Source: Martelella sp. NC20 (lineage in GTDB: Bacteria; Pseudomonadota; Alphaproteobacteria; Rhizobiales; Rhizobiaceae). Taken from it: a stretch of DNA of 64,000 bases. Under the pieces are notes generated by a model. That model was not told the origin of the DNA, did not search any database, and was given only the letters and a program-made list of their open reading frames with translations. Position numbers and translations under genes: made by a program. This document shows, one piece after another, positions 26,573 to 35,747 of this stretch (the first letter of the stretch is position 1; each line of letters begins with the position of its first letter). Where the stretch lies: contig NZ_CP054861.1 in assembly GCF_013459645.1 (NCBI RefSeq), forward strand, positions 5,196,001 to 5,260,000. Direction: 5' to 3'.

Positions 26573-27844
26573 ATGTCGGTTGAAAAAACAGAAGTGCTCG
26601 TTGTCGGCGCCGGTCAGGCCGGTATCGCCATGAGCGAGCACCTCGCCAAGGGCGGGATATCGCATCTTGTACTGGAGCGCGACCGGATCGCCGAACGCTG
26701 GCGTACGGCGCGATGGGATTCGCTGGTGGCCAACGGACCGGCATGGCATGACCGGTTCCCGGGCCTTGGCTTTGAGGATTTTGACCCGGACAGCTTCGTG
26801 CCCAAGGACGATATCGCCGACTATTTCGTCGACTATGTGCAGAAGATCGGCGCGCCGGTGCGCTGTGGCGTCGAGGTCAAGGCGGTCCGGCGCAATCAGG
26901 GCCGCCCGGGCTTTCGCGCCGAAACCAGCGAAGGCGTGATCGAGGCCGACTACGTGGTCGCGGCGACCGGCGCGTTCCAGACGCCGATCATCCCGCCGGT
27001 CATTCCCGACAAGGCCGGCGTCACCCAGATCCATTCCGCCGCCTACCGGCATCCGGGTAAGCTTGAGGACGGCGCTGTCCTCATCGTCGGGGCCGGATCG
27101 TCGGGCGTCCAGATCGCCGAGGAGCTTCTGGAAAGCGGCCGCAAGGTCTTCCTCTCGGTCGGCCCGCATGATCGCCCGCCGCGCCGCTATCGCGGCCGCG
27201 ATTTCGTGTGGTGGCTCGGCGTGCTCAACAAATGGGACATGGAGGCGGTTCCGGGCGTCGAGCATACGACGATCGCCGTCAGCGGCGCACATGGCGGCAA
27301 CACGGTCGATTTCCGCGAGCTGGCCGAACGCGGCATCGTGCTGCTTGGCCGCACCGAGGCCTATGAAGATGGCAGGCTGCGCTTTGCCGCCGATCTGAAG
27401 ACGAATATCGAGGCGGGCGACGCCAACTACCTCTCGCTGCTGCAAGAGGCGGATGCCTATGTGACGCGCAATGGCCTCGACCTGCCGGAAGAGCCGGAAG
27501 CCCACGTGATCGGTCCCGACCCGGACTGCATGTCCAACCCGCTTGACACCCTCGACCTTGCCGGGGCCGGCATCACCACCGTCATCTGGGCGACGGGTTT
27601 CGGCGTCGATTACAGCTGGCTCAAGGTCGATGCGCTGGATGAAAACGGCAGGCCCGCCCATCATCGCGGCATTTCCGCCGAACCCGGCATCTATTTCCTT
27701 GGCCTGCCCTGGCAGACGCGGCGCGGCTCGTCCTTCATCTGGGGCGTATGGTACGACGCGAAATATCTGGCGGACCATATCGACAAGCAGCGCGGCTATC
27801 TTGCCTATGAAGGGCCGGAGACCGCGAAAGCCGAAACCGTTTAG
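26573..27844 (+). CDS. Flavin-containing monooxygenase-like FAD/NAD(P) protein
   Basis: 423 residues with two dinucleotide folds: FAD site LVVGAGQAGIAMSEHL at the N-terminus and NADPH site LIVGAGSSGVQIAEELLE near the middle. A sequence IHSAAYRHPGK stands where flavin monooxygenases have their FxGxxxHxxxY fingerprint. ATGFGVDYSWLKVD near the end matches the family. Such enzymes hydroxylate N or S atoms or perform Baeyer-Villiger oxidations. It lies in the same direction as the GMC gene, 188 bases downstream, and precedes ridA. N-oxidation of an amine substrate is a reasonable guess. Confidence 0.85.
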   Translation: MSVEKTEVLVVGAGQAGIAMSEHLAKGGISHLVLERDRIAERWRTARWDSLVANGPAWHDRFPGLGFEDFDPDSFVPKDDIADYFVDYVQKIGAPVRCGVEVKAVRRNQGRPGFRAETSEGVIEADYVVAATGAFQTPIIPPVIPDKAGVTQIHSAAYRHPGKLEDGAVLIVGAGSSGVQIAEELLESGRKVFLSVGPHDRPPRRYRGRDFVWWLGVLNKWDMEAVPGVEHTTIAVSGAHGGNTVDFRELAERGIVLLGRTEAYEDGRLRFAADLKTNIEAGDANYLSLLQEADAYVTRNGLDLPEEPEAHVIGPDPDCMSNPLDTLDLAGAGITTVIWATGFGVDYSWLKVDALDENGRPAHHRGISAEPGIYFLGLPWQTRRGSSFIWGVWYDAKYLADHIDKQRGYLAYEGPETAKAETV

Positions 27845-27845
27845 A

Positions 27846-27947
27846 GCGTCGGGCGAAAAAGTGGTTACCGGTTTTTCGTTAACCCGACGCATCAAAATAG
27901 AGAATCTGGAGCATCAGGCGATGCCAACCAATCGCCCGATGCTCCAG
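27846..27947. repeat. Two-stem intergenic palindromic repeat
   Basis: First stem: GCGTCGGG (27846-27853) with CCCGACGC (27883-27890), plus an inner GAAAAA/TTTTTC pairing. Second stem: CTGGAGCATC (27906-27915) with GATGCTCCAG (27938-27947). This layout is typical of a dispersed palindromic element seen in rhizobial genomes. It begins two bases after the monooxygenase stop and ends 28 bases before the ridA start, so it may also influence transcript ends. Confidence 0.75.
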
Positions 27948-27975
27948 CCTAAATCTTCAAGCGATGGAGCGCCTC

Positions 27976-28389
27976 ATGGCCCATACCCGTATCCGCAAGT
28001 TCAATACCAGGGACACCTATCCCGAGCAGAAGCTCGACAATGACCTCTGCCAGGCCGTTGTCGCGCGCGGCGCCACGATTTTCCTGCGCGGCCAGTGCCC
28101 GCAGGACCTCGACACCGCCGAAAACATCAACAGCCATGACCCGGTGGAGCAGACCCACAAGGTGATGCAGAATATCCGCCAGTTGATTGAAGAAGCGGGC
28201 GGCAGCATGGACCATCTGTGCAAGGTCGTGGTCTATCTCACCGATGTGCGCAACCGCGAGGCGGTCTACCGCACCATGGGCGAATATATCAAGGGCGTTC
28301 ACCCGGTATCGACCGGCGTGGTCGTCACAGCCCTTGCCCGGCCCGACTGGCTGGTCGAGATCGATGCCACCGCCGTTATCCCGGACTAG
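27976..28389 (+). CDS. RidA family protein (enamine/imine deaminase)
   Basis: 137 residues, single Rid domain: ATIFLRGQCPQDL, HKVMQNIRQLIEEAGG, VVYLTDVRNREAV and HPVSTGVVVTALARP before EIDATAVIPD. Archetypal RidA keeps an arginine in the strand before the C-terminal glutamate; here the local sequence is VSTGVVVTALARPDWLVEID, so the usual RxxV-type arginine is not obvious and the subfamily may be Rid2-7. Members hydrolyse reactive enamines/imines released by PLP enzymes or amine oxidases. ATG 27976 has GGAG six bases upstream, whereas ATG 27964 lacks a site. The gene starts a tight ridA-DUF1028-ALDH operon. Confidence 0.88.
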   Translation: MAHTRIRKFNTRDTYPEQKLDNDLCQAVVARGATIFLRGQCPQDLDTAENINSHDPVEQTHKVMQNIRQLIEEAGGSMDHLCKVVVYLTDVRNREAVYRTMGEYIKGVHPVSTGVVVTALARPDWLVEIDATAVIPD

Positions 28390-28407
28390 AGCCTTTCAGG
28401 AGACACC

Positions 28408-29085
28408 ATGACCTTTTCCATCGTTGCCCGCTGCCGCAAGACAGGCCAGTTCGGCATGGCCATTTCATCGTCATCGCCCGCCGTTGCCGCGCGCTGCGCC
28501 TTTGCGCGGGCGGGCACTGGCGCTGCGGCCACGCAGAATGTGACCAATCCGGCGCTCGGTCCCGCCATGCTCGACGTTCTGGCTGCGGGCGGGAGCGCGC
28601 AGGCGGCGGTGGAAGAGGCCGTTTCCCGGGACGGTTTCCCCGCATACCGGCAGCTGATCGCGATCGGCAGCGAGGGACCGCCCGCCATTCACTCCGGGCC
28701 GAACGCGCTTGGCGTCTGGTCGTCTGCCACGGGCGAGCACTGCGCGGCCGGAGGCAATCTTCTGGCCGATGAAGGCGTTCCGGCGAAAATGGTCGCCGCT
28801 TTCGAAGCGTCAGAGGGCTCGCTTGCCGAACGGCTGATTGCCGCGATGAAAGCGGGACTTGCGGCAGGCGGCGAGGCCGGGCCGGTGCATTCCGCCGGGC
28901 TTCTGGTCGTTGACAAACAGGCATGGCCCTATATCGAGCTGCGTTGCGACTGGCTTGCCGACGCCTGCCCGATCGAGAATATCGCCGCCGCATTGGCGGT
29001 CTATGCGCCGCAGGCCGACGACTATGTGACGCGGGCCCTGAACCCGACTGCGGCCCCTTCCTATGGCGTTCCCGGAGACGAATGA
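28408..29085 (+). CDS. DUF1028 domain protein (Ntn-hydrolase-like)
   Basis: 225 residues. The start TFSIVARCRKTGQFGMAISSSSPAVAAR is the DUF1028 signature, given here in part; GAAATQNVTNPALG and ALAVYAPQADDYVTRALNP follow. Members are thought to adopt an N-terminal-nucleophile hydrolase fold, with function not established; genomic neighbours often include Rid proteins, deacylases and amino-group enzymes. Overlaps the aldehyde dehydrogenase by four bases. It might cleave an amide bond in the same catabolic route. Confidence 0.85.
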   Translation: MTFSIVARCRKTGQFGMAISSSSPAVAARCAFARAGTGAAATQNVTNPALGPAMLDVLAAGGSAQAAVEEAVSRDGFPAYRQLIAIGSEGPPAIHSGPNALGVWSSATGEHCAAGGNLLADEGVPAKMVAAFEASEGSLAERLIAAMKAGLAAGGEAGPVHSAGLLVVDKQAWPYIELRCDWLADACPIENIAAALAVYAPQADDYVTRALNPTAAPSYGVPGDE

Positions 29086-30566
29086 TGCAGAGCCTTGAAT
29101 ATTACACCGAAAAAGCCGCCGCACTTGCCCTGCGCAACCAGTGCTGGATTGACGGAAAATATGTGGCCGCTGCCTCCGGCGCGCGCTTTGACTGCATCAA
29201 TCCCGCCACCGGCGCGGTGCTGACCGATGTCGCGCGCGGCGGGGCCGAGGATATCGACCGCGCCGTCAGGTCCGCGCGCGCGGCCTTCGGTGACCGCCGC
29301 TGGTCGGGCAAAACGCCGGCAGAACGGAAAGAGGTGCTGCTGAAACTCGCTGCCCTCCTGCGCGAAAATCTCGAGGAATTCGCCCTGCTCGACACGCTCG
29401 ACATGGGCAAGCCGATCACCGAAACGGTGACCGGCGACGTTCCCGGTTCCGCGCATTTCTTCCAGTGGCACGCCGAGGCGATCGACAAGCTCTACGATGA
29501 GATCGCCCCCACCGGCGGGCGCGATCTGGCGCTGATCCGGCGTGTACCGCTCGGCGTCATCGGCGCGGTCGTGCCGTGGAATTTCCCGCTCGACATGGCG
29601 ACCTGGAAGCTTGCCCCGGCGCTTGCCGCCGGCAATTCCGTGGTGCTGAAACCCGCCGAGCAATCGCCGCTTTCAGCGCTTCGGCTTGGCGAACTGGCGG
29701 CAGAAGCCGGACTTCCCGATGGCGTCCTGAACGTAGTTCCCGGCTTTGGCGAGGATGCTGGCCAGGCGCTCGGGCGTCACCCGGATGTCGACTGCCTCGT
29801 CTTTACCGGCTCGACCACGGTCGGCAAGCTGTTCCAGCGCTATGCCGGCGAAAGCAACATGAAACAGGTGTGGCTGGAGACCGGCGGCAAGAGCCCCAAC
29901 CTCATCTTCCCCGATGCCGATCTCGATGCCGCCGCCGACATGGCCGCGTTCGGCATTTTCTACAATCAGGGCGAAGTCTGCTCGGCCAATTCGCGCATGC
30001 TCGTCCATGAAAGCATTGCCGGGGAGATGCTGGAGCGGATGAAGACCCGCGCCGAGGCGATCAGGGTCGGCAACCCGCTGTCGCCGGACACGACGATGGG
30101 CGCGATGGTCGATGCCCATCACGCCGACCGTGTCGAAGGCTTCCTGAAGGCGGGGCGCGAAATCGCCCGGCTGGTAACCGGCGGCGAGCGGCTCACCATC
30201 GGCTCTTCAGACGCCTTCATTGCGCCGACGATCTTCGCCGACGTGCCATTGGACGCGAAGGTTGCCGCAGAGGAAATTTTCGGCCCGGTTCTCTCGGTCC
30301 AGACCTTCCGCGACGAGGACGAGGCCCTGACGATCGCCAACAACACGATCTACGGCCTTGCCGCCTCCGTCTGGACAAAAGACATTTCCCGCGCCATCTC
30401 GATGTCGGACCGGCTGCATGCCGGCACGGTCTCGGTCAACACGGTCGATGCGCTTTCGGCGATGACGCCGTTTGGCGGCATGAAACAGTCCGGCTTCGGG
30501 CGCGACCTGTCGCTGCATTCCTTCGACAAGTATTCCGCGCTGAAGACCGTCTGGATCAAGTATTGA
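29082..30566 (+). CDS. Aldehyde dehydrogenase family protein (gamma-aminobutyraldehyde/PuuC-like)
   Basis: 494 residues. Cofactor loop VVPWNFPLDMATWKLAPAL, FTGSTTVGKLFQRYAG, general base in VWLETGGKSPNLI, nucleophile Cys300 in YNQGEVCSANSR, and C-terminal MTPFGGMKQSGFGRD. The opening NQCWIDGKYVAAASG resembles PuuC/aldehyde dehydrogenases that oxidise aminoaldehydes. The ATG at 29082 overlaps the DUF1028 stop (ATGATG; 29085 is an alternative) with GGAGACGA upstream. It would oxidise the aldehyde produced by the aminotransferase or GMC enzyme. Confidence 0.92.
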   Translation: MMQSLEYYTEKAAALALRNQCWIDGKYVAAASGARFDCINPATGAVLTDVARGGAEDIDRAVRSARAAFGDRRWSGKTPAERKEVLLKLAALLRENLEEFALLDTLDMGKPITETVTGDVPGSAHFFQWHAEAIDKLYDEIAPTGGRDLALIRRVPLGVIGAVVPWNFPLDMATWKLAPALAAGNSVVLKPAEQSPLSALRLGELAAEAGLPDGVLNVVPGFGEDAGQALGRHPDVDCLVFTGSTTVGKLFQRYAGESNMKQVWLETGGKSPNLIFPDADLDAAADMAAFGIFYNQGEVCSANSRMLVHESIAGEMLERMKTRAEAIRVGNPLSPDTTMGAMVDAHHADRVEGFLKAGREIARLVTGGERLTIGSSDAFIAPTIFADVPLDAKVAAEEIFGPVLSVQTFRDEDEALTIANNTIYGLAASVWTKDISRAISMSDRLHAGTVSVNTVDALSAMTPFGGMKQSGFGRDLSLHSFDKYSALKTVWIKY

Positions 30567-30632
30567 CAATTATGGGAGCGTAAGCGCTATTGGCTAAGGG
30601 AGGGGCGAACCTGAACCGCAGCCGGATTAGAG

Positions 30633-31586
30633 ATGGCCTTACGCTTCACGCTCCGTCAACTGGAGTATTTTCTTGCCGTCGGTGAGTGCGGTTCGATCGC
30701 GCTTGCCGCCGAGCGCATCAACGTGTCCTCGCCGTCGATATCGGCGGCGATTTCGCAGCTTGAGGCTGAATTCGGCCTGAAGCTGTTCGTGCGCCGCCAT
30801 GCCCACGGGCTGTCGCTGACCCAGGGCGGCACGCGCTTCATGGAACAGGTGCGCGCGCTGCTTGGCCAGGCCGCCGGCCTCAATGCGCTCGCCAACGAGA
30901 TCACCGGCAATGTGCGCGGTCCGCTCCATATCGGCTGTCTGCTGACCTTCGCCCAGATCGTGCTTCCGCAGATCAGGCGCAGCTTCGTCGATCTTTACCC
31001 CGAGGTGCATATCCGCCAGTTCGAGCGCGATCAGGCCGAGCTTTTCGACGCGCTGCGCGCCGCCCGGATCGATCTGGCGCTGACCTATGACCTCAATATA
31101 CCCTCCGACCTGAATTTTCTGCCGCTCATCGAGCTGCCGCCCTACGCGCTGATCAACGAGACGCATGATCTGGCCCACCGCGAAAGCGTGGCGCCGTCCG
31201 AGCTTGCCGAATATCCGATGGTGCTGCTCGACCTGCCGATGAGCGCTGAATATTTCCTGTCCTTTTTCAGCGCGGCCGGCGTGGCTCCGCAGATTTCCGA
31301 GCGCACCCGCGACATGGCGGTGATGCGCTCGCTGGTGGCCAACGGCTTCGGTTACTCGCTGGCCAATATCCGTCCCCTGACCGATCTGGCGCCCGATGGC
31401 CGCAGGCTGCGCTTCGTACCGCTCACCGGACCTGTCCGGGCGCTGAAACTCGGCCTGCTGATGTCGGAGGGCTGGGAGCAGTCGCTGACGACCAGAGCTT
31501 TTGTCGAGCACGCGCGCAGCCGCATCACCGATATGGGCGCTCCGGGCATGCATGTCCGGCCCAACGGGCTCAGGCGGGATTTCTAG
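30633..31586 (+). CDS. LysR family transcriptional regulator
   Basis: 317 residues: HTH LRQLEYFLAVGECGSIALA, NVSSPSISAAISQLEAEFG and a periplasmic-binding-like effector domain (GPLHIGCLLTFAQIVLPQI). It sits 66 bases after the aldehyde dehydrogenase, same strand, and 239 bases before the PotABCD-type operon. It may control either or both. The ribosome site before ATG 30633 is weak. Confidence 0.9.
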   Translation: MALRFTLRQLEYFLAVGECGSIALAAERINVSSPSISAAISQLEAEFGLKLFVRRHAHGLSLTQGGTRFMEQVRALLGQAAGLNALANEITGNVRGPLHIGCLLTFAQIVLPQIRRSFVDLYPEVHIRQFERDQAELFDALRAARIDLALTYDLNIPSDLNFLPLIELPPYALINETHDLAHRESVAPSELAEYPMVLLDLPMSAEYFLSFFSAAGVAPQISERTRDMAVMRSLVANGFGYSLANIRPLTDLAPDGRRLRFVPLTGPVRALKLGLLMSEGWEQSLTTRAFVEHARSRITDMGAPGMHVRPNGLRRDF

Positions 31587-31724
31587 AAGAGCCTGGCCGG
31601 AGATGCCTCGATTTCGGGCCTCCAATGCCTAAGTCAGAGGCTTTTGCTTACCCCTTATGCAATTAGGCACAGCCTAATCCGGGGTTTCACAAGCCGTAAT
31701 TTACTTCAAGCTGCGTTCCGCCAA

Positions 31725-31748
31725 ATTGACGTCACTGCAATTGTCAAT
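31725..31748. promoter_or_regulatory. Candidate operator upstream of the potABCD-like operon
   Basis: ATTGAC (31725-31730) and GTCAAT (31743-31748) are exact inverted half-sites 12 bases apart, with an inner TGACGTCA palindrome overlapping the left half. They lie about 80 bases before the ATPase start, a plausible LysR-type or repressor site. Identified by eye only. Confidence 0.35.
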
Positions 31749-31824
31749 CTGGCTGCACGCGTTGCTTTTCCCGGCTTTATCGCCACGGGAAGAGAGGCCT
31801 GCGGCGGAAGTTCGGAGCTGCTTG

Positions 31825-32898
31825 ATGGAGCGAGGCAGAGCTGTAGAAGTGTTTGAGGTGTCGAAGCATTTCGGCAACTATCAGGCGCTCGACCGCGTCA
31901 GCTTCACCATTCGCGAGAATGAATTCTTCACGCTGCTTGGCCCGTCGGGCTGCGGCAAGACCACGCTGTTGCGCATAATCGCCGGTTTCGAAACGCCGAC
32001 TTCCGGCGATGTCGCCCTGATGGGCGAGGTCATCGACGCGCTTCCCGCGCACAAGCGCCGCGTCAACACCGTGTTTCAGAGCTACGCCCTGTTTCCGCAC
32101 ATGACGCTGGCGCAGAACATCGCCTTCGGCCTTGAGAACCTAGGCTGGGAGAAGACGCGGCGGCAGCGGCGGGTGGAGGAGATGCTGTCGCTGGTGCATA
32201 TGGAGAAATTCGCCTCCCGCCGCCCGGCCCAGCTTTCCGGCGGCCAGCGCCAGCGCATTGCCCTGGCCCGCGCGCTTGCGCCGGAACCGCAGGTGCTGCT
32301 GCTCGACGAGCCGCTTTCGGCCCTTGACCTGAAGCTGCGGCAGGCCATGCGCGACGAGTTGCGCAGCCTTCAGCGCAAGACCGGCATCACCTTCATCTTC
32401 GTGACCCATGATCAGGAAGAAGCGCTCGACATGTCCGACCGCATCTGCGTGATGGGGGACGGCCGGGTGCAGCAGATCGGTACGCCCGACGAGGTCTACG
32501 AGGAACCGGAAAATGCGTTCGTCGCCGATTTCGTCGGCGAAACCAATTTCATGCAGTGCGAGGTGCTGAGCGTCGATGGCAGCCATGCCCGCGTCAGGAC
32601 GCCGTTCGGCATCGAGCTTACCGCGCCGCAAAAGGGCGTCGTCTCCAAAGGTAGCGCGACCATGTCGCTCAGGCCGGAGAAGATCGGCATGGAAAACCAG
32701 GCCGTCGGCGAAGCCCTCACCGGCACCGTCAGCGCCCGAAACTATATGGGCGGCTATACTCATTATACGGTCGAGACCGGCGGCGTCTCCCTTCGCGTCT
32801 TCCGGCGCAATGCCGTTTCCCACGCCGAACGCTATGCGATCGGCCAGACGGTCCGCATCGGTTTCAACGGCGACAGCATCCGGATACTGGGCCGATGA
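31825..32898 (+). CDS. Spermidine/putrescine-type ABC transporter ATP-binding protein (PotA-like)
   Basis: 357 residues. Walker [14 protein letters not shown]-loop [11 protein letters not shown], signature [15 protein letters not shown], Walker [14 protein letters not shown]-loop [11 protein letters not shown]-terminal TOBE domain about 285-357. This is the layout of PotA/PotG and other MOI-type ATPases. ATG 31825 begins [12 protein letters not shown]; an upstream in-frame ATG 31726 would add a non-conserved tail. Its stop overlaps the first permease by four bases. Confidence 0.9.
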   Translation: MERGRAVEVFEVSKHFGNYQALDRVSFTIRENEFFTLLGPSGCGKTTLLRIIAGFETPTSGDVALMGEVIDALPAHKRRVNTVFQSYALFPHMTLAQNIAFGLENLGWEKTRRQRRVEEMLSLVHMEKFASRRPAQLSGGQRQRIALARALAPEPQVLLLDEPLSALDLKLRQAMRDELRSLQRKTGITFIFVTHDQEEALDMSDRICVMGDGRVQQIGTPDEVYEEPENAFVADFVGETNFMQCEVLSVDGSHARVRTPFGIELTAPQKGVVSKGSATMSLRPEKIGMENQAVGEALTGTVSARNYMGGYTHYTVETGGVSLRVFRRNAVSHAERYAIGQTVRIGFNGDSIRILGR

Positions 32899-33770
32899 GG
32901 AAAGGCGCCGTCTTCGGGCTCCTGCCCGCCTGGCTGGTGATGGGGCTGACGCTGATCGTTCCGGTCGGCATCGTGATCGCCGTCAGCCTTGCCGAGCGCG
33001 GCGCCTATGGTGGGTTCACCTGGGGCTTTTCCTTCGACGCCTATCGCCAGATCCTGTTTACCGAGGGCTGGTCGGGCGAGCTCGAATTCGACCCGAAATA
33101 TCTGGTCATCATCGGCCGGACCGTGCTTCTGGCGGCGGCGACCATGCTGATCTGCATGGCGATCGCGCTTCCCGTCGCCTACGTGATCTCGCTCTGCAAG
33201 CCGAAAACCAAGACGCTGCTGCTCTATCTGGTGACCCTGCCCTTCTGGGTCTCGATGATCGTGCGCGTCTATGCCTGGCAGATCATTCTCGGCAATAACG
33301 GCATCATCGAAAAGGTCTGGCAGTTCTTCGGCGGCGGTGATCTCGACACGCTGCTGTTTACCCCCGGCGCGATGCTGACGGGCATGGTCTACAGCTATAT
33401 CCCGCTGATGGTGCTGCCGGTCTATGCCACGGTGGAAAAGCTCGACGGCGCGCTTCTGGAGGCAAGCCACGACCTCTACGCCGATCGCTGGGTCACGGCG
33501 CGCCGCATCATTCTGCCGCTCATCTGGCCGGGTCTTGCCGCCGGCGCGATCCTCGTCTTCGTGCCCGCGCTCGGCACGGTTCTGGAGCCGATGATCCTCG
33601 GCGGCGGCAAACAGATGATGATGGGCACGCTGATCCAGACCCAGTTCGGCGGCGGGCGCAACTGGCCCTTCGGCTCGGCCGTCGCGGTCGTGCTGATGGC
33701 GATGGCGGCCATCGTCCTGACCATCAATGCCCAGCGCGCGCGCAGAAACGCGATGAAGGTGCTGTCATGA
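32895..33770 (+). CDS. ABC transporter permease, PotB-like
   Basis: 291 residues, about six membrane segments, beginning [21 protein letters not shown]. The ATPase-contact EAA loop reads [19 protein letters not shown]. Belongs to the PotB/PotH group of polyamine and related importers. Overlaps both neighbours by four bases (ATGA at 32895 and 33767). Confidence 0.9.
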   Translation: MRKGAVFGLLPAWLVMGLTLIVPVGIVIAVSLAERGAYGGFTWGFSFDAYRQILFTEGWSGELEFDPKYLVIIGRTVLLAAATMLICMAIALPVAYVISLCKPKTKTLLLYLVTLPFWVSMIVRVYAWQIILGNNGIIEKVWQFFGGGDLDTLLFTPGAMLTGMVYSYIPLMVLPVYATVEKLDGALLEASHDLYADRWVTARRIILPLIWPGLAAGAILVFVPALGTVLEPMILGGGKQMMMGTLIQTQFGGGRNWPFGSAVAVVLMAMAAIVLTINAQRARRNAMKVLS

Positions 33771-34567
33771 GCGAGACCGCCAATATCCGACATTATCCGG
33801 GGGGCCGGCTGTTTACCGCCGTCTTCTTCCTCTGGCTCTATCTGCCGATCGCCGTTGTCATCTGGTATTCCTTCAATGAGAACCGCATCGTCTCGGTGTG
33901 GACCGGGTTTTCGACCAAATGGTATGCGAGCGCGCTCGAAAACCGGGCGCTGCTTTCTTCCGTCGAGGTGTCGCTGACGGTTGCCGTGATCGCCACGCTC
34001 TGCTCCACGCTGATCGCCCTTGCCGCGGCTCTGGTTCTGACGCGGACGCCGGGGCTGAGGTTCGCCCGGCTGTCCGAAACCATCGTCAACCTGCCGCTGC
34101 TTCTGCCGGAAATCGTTGTCTCGGTCGCCGTGCTCATCCTGTTTTCGCAGCTCGGCATCTCCGATGGCATGGTCAAGCTCGCCATCGCCCATACGACATT
34201 CTGCACGCCATTCGCCTTTCTGCCCATCCGCGCAAGGCTTCAGGGCATGAGCCCGGATTATGACGAGGCGGCGCGCGATCTCTATGCCACGCCGATGACG
34301 GCGTTTCGCCGCGTCACCCTGCCCTTGATCGCACCGGGGCTGTTTGCCGGCATGATGCTCGCCTTCGTCATGTCGATGGACGATTTCATCACCTCGAACA
34401 TGCTGAACTCGGGCGGCGCGACGACGCTTCCGGTCTACATTTTCGGGCTCGTAAAACAGGGTACGACGCCGGAGCTCAACGCGATCTCGACCCTCATCAT
34501 TCTCGTCTCGCTGGTTCTGGCAACCCTGGCGCTTGTCGCAAGCGCCCGCGCCATGCGGCGGGAATAG
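33767..34567 (+). CDS. ABC transporter permease, PotC-like
   Basis: 266 residues, six membrane segments: FTAVFFLWLYLPIAVVIWYSF at the start, the EAA loop DEAARDLYATPMTAFRRVTL, and MSMDDFITSNM typical of PotC/PotI. Pairs with the preceding PotB-like permease. The binding-protein gene follows after 83 bases. Confidence 0.9.
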   Translation: MSETANIRHYPGGRLFTAVFFLWLYLPIAVVIWYSFNENRIVSVWTGFSTKWYASALENRALLSSVEVSLTVAVIATLCSTLIALAAALVLTRTPGLRFARLSETIVNLPLLLPEIVVSVAVLILFSQLGISDGMVKLAIAHTTFCTPFAFLPIRARLQGMSPDYDEAARDLYATPMTAFRRVTLPLIAPGLFAGMMLAFVMSMDDFITSNMLNSGGATTLPVYIFGLVKQGTTPELNAISTLIILVSLVLATLALVASARAMRRE

Positions 34568-34650
34568 CCACATCAAAAGGTCTGGTGGGCATCGCCCGCC
34601 GCAAGAAGCGCAAAAGCGCCAACAAACAAGGTAAACGAAGGAGAGTGAAC

Positions 34651-35670
34651 ATGAAGAAGCATCTGCTGGCGACAGCCATCATTTCCGTCGCCGTTGCCAC
34701 CCCCGCTCTGGCGGACGGCACGCTCAACATCTACGCTTGGTCGGATTCCATCTCGCCCGAGGTCATCGAGGCCTTCTCGAATGAAACCGGCATCACCGTC
34801 AATGTCGACGCCTTCAACTCCAACGAAGATGTCCTGACCAAGCTGCAGGCGGGCGCCTCGGGCTATGACCTCGTCACGCCGTCGCAGCATTTCGTGAAGA
34901 TCATGGTCGACCAGGACCTTCTGGAAGATATCGACGCGAAGGACATGGCGGCCTATGGCCAGGTCGATGACCGCTGGAAAGGCGAATGGTGGGACCCGGA
35001 AAGCCGCTACTCCATCCCGCTTGCCTATGGAACGGCCGGCTACGCCGTCAACCGCGACCTTTACACGGGGCCGATCGACAGCTGGTCCTATTATTTCGAG
35101 CCGCCGGAAGAGCTGAAGGGCAAGATCGCCTCGCTTTCCTATCCGGACGAGGTCGTGGGCGCCGCCCAACTCTATCTCGACATTCCCTTCTGCTCGGAAG
35201 ACAAGGCCGAAATGAAGAAGGTCTACGACCTGCTTCAGGCGCAGAAGCCGTTCGTCGCCGCCTATTCCTCCGACAATATCGAAAACCGTCTCGGCTCCGG
35301 CGAGGTCGCCATGCATTTCTGGTGGGACGGCAATGAGGGCCGCGCCCGCCGCGATGGCGCCAATCTCGAATATGCCATGCCGAAGGAAGGCCTCGTCGGC
35401 TGGCTCGACAGCTTCGTCGTGCCGAAGGGTGCGGAGAACGTCGATAACGCCAAGGCGTTCATCGATTATATCTCGGCCGTCGAGAACGCCACGATCCAGT
35501 ACAATTACTACGGCCATTCCGCGCCCGTCGCGCTGGATGAGAGCAAGGCCGAGTTCACGCCCGAAAACGCGCCGGAACTGTTCCCGACCGTTCCGGTGAA
35601 ATTCTCCGAGGCCTGCAACCCGCAGGCACAGGATCTTGTCACCAAGGTCTGGACTGACCTGCTGCAGTAA
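34651..35670 (+). CDS. Extracellular solute-binding protein, PotD/PotF-like
   Basis: 339 residues with a clear signal peptide (KKHLLATAIISVAVATPALA, cleavage before DGTLN). The mature protein opens DGTLNIYAWSDSISPEVIE, followed by FNSNEDVLTKLQAG and YDLVTPSQHF, as in PotD. ATG 34651 follows GAAGGAGAGTG. The ligand is likely a cationic amine, though related proteins bind opines and other compounds. A strong terminator follows. Confidence 0.9.
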   Translation: MKKHLLATAIISVAVATPALADGTLNIYAWSDSISPEVIEAFSNETGITVNVDAFNSNEDVLTKLQAGASGYDLVTPSQHFVKIMVDQDLLEDIDAKDMAAYGQVDDRWKGEWWDPESRYSIPLAYGTAGYAVNRDLYTGPIDSWSYYFEPPEELKGKIASLSYPDEVVGAAQLYLDIPFCSEDKAEMKKVYDLLQAQKPFVAAYSSDNIENRLGSGEVAMHFWWDGNEGRARRDGANLEYAMPKEGLVGWLDSFVVPKGAENVDNAKAFIDYISAVENATIQYNYYGHSAPVALDESKAEFTPENAPELFPTVPVKFSEACNPQAQDLVTKVWTDLLQ

Positions 35671-35686
35671 TCCAATGTGACTTTGA

Positions 35687-35734
35687 GGGCGGGCCCGGTC
35701 TTTCCACGCGGGGACCGGGCCCGCCCCCTGTTTT
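35687..35734 (+). terminator. Rho-independent terminator after the potABCD-like operon
   Basis: A perfect 14-base stem, 35687-35700 paired with 35713-35726, is GC-only except for one T/A pair, has a 12-base loop and is followed by CCTGTTTT. It lies 16 bases after the binding-protein stop, separating the transporter from the M20 hydrolase gene. Confidence 0.85.
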
Positions 35735-35747
35735 CGATGAGGCCACC

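Noticed and set aside
24792..30566. Choline-to-betaine (bet) operon
   Set aside because: GMC and ALDH genes are present but separated by monooxygenase, RidA and DUF1028 genes, with no betI-like regulator or choline transporter.
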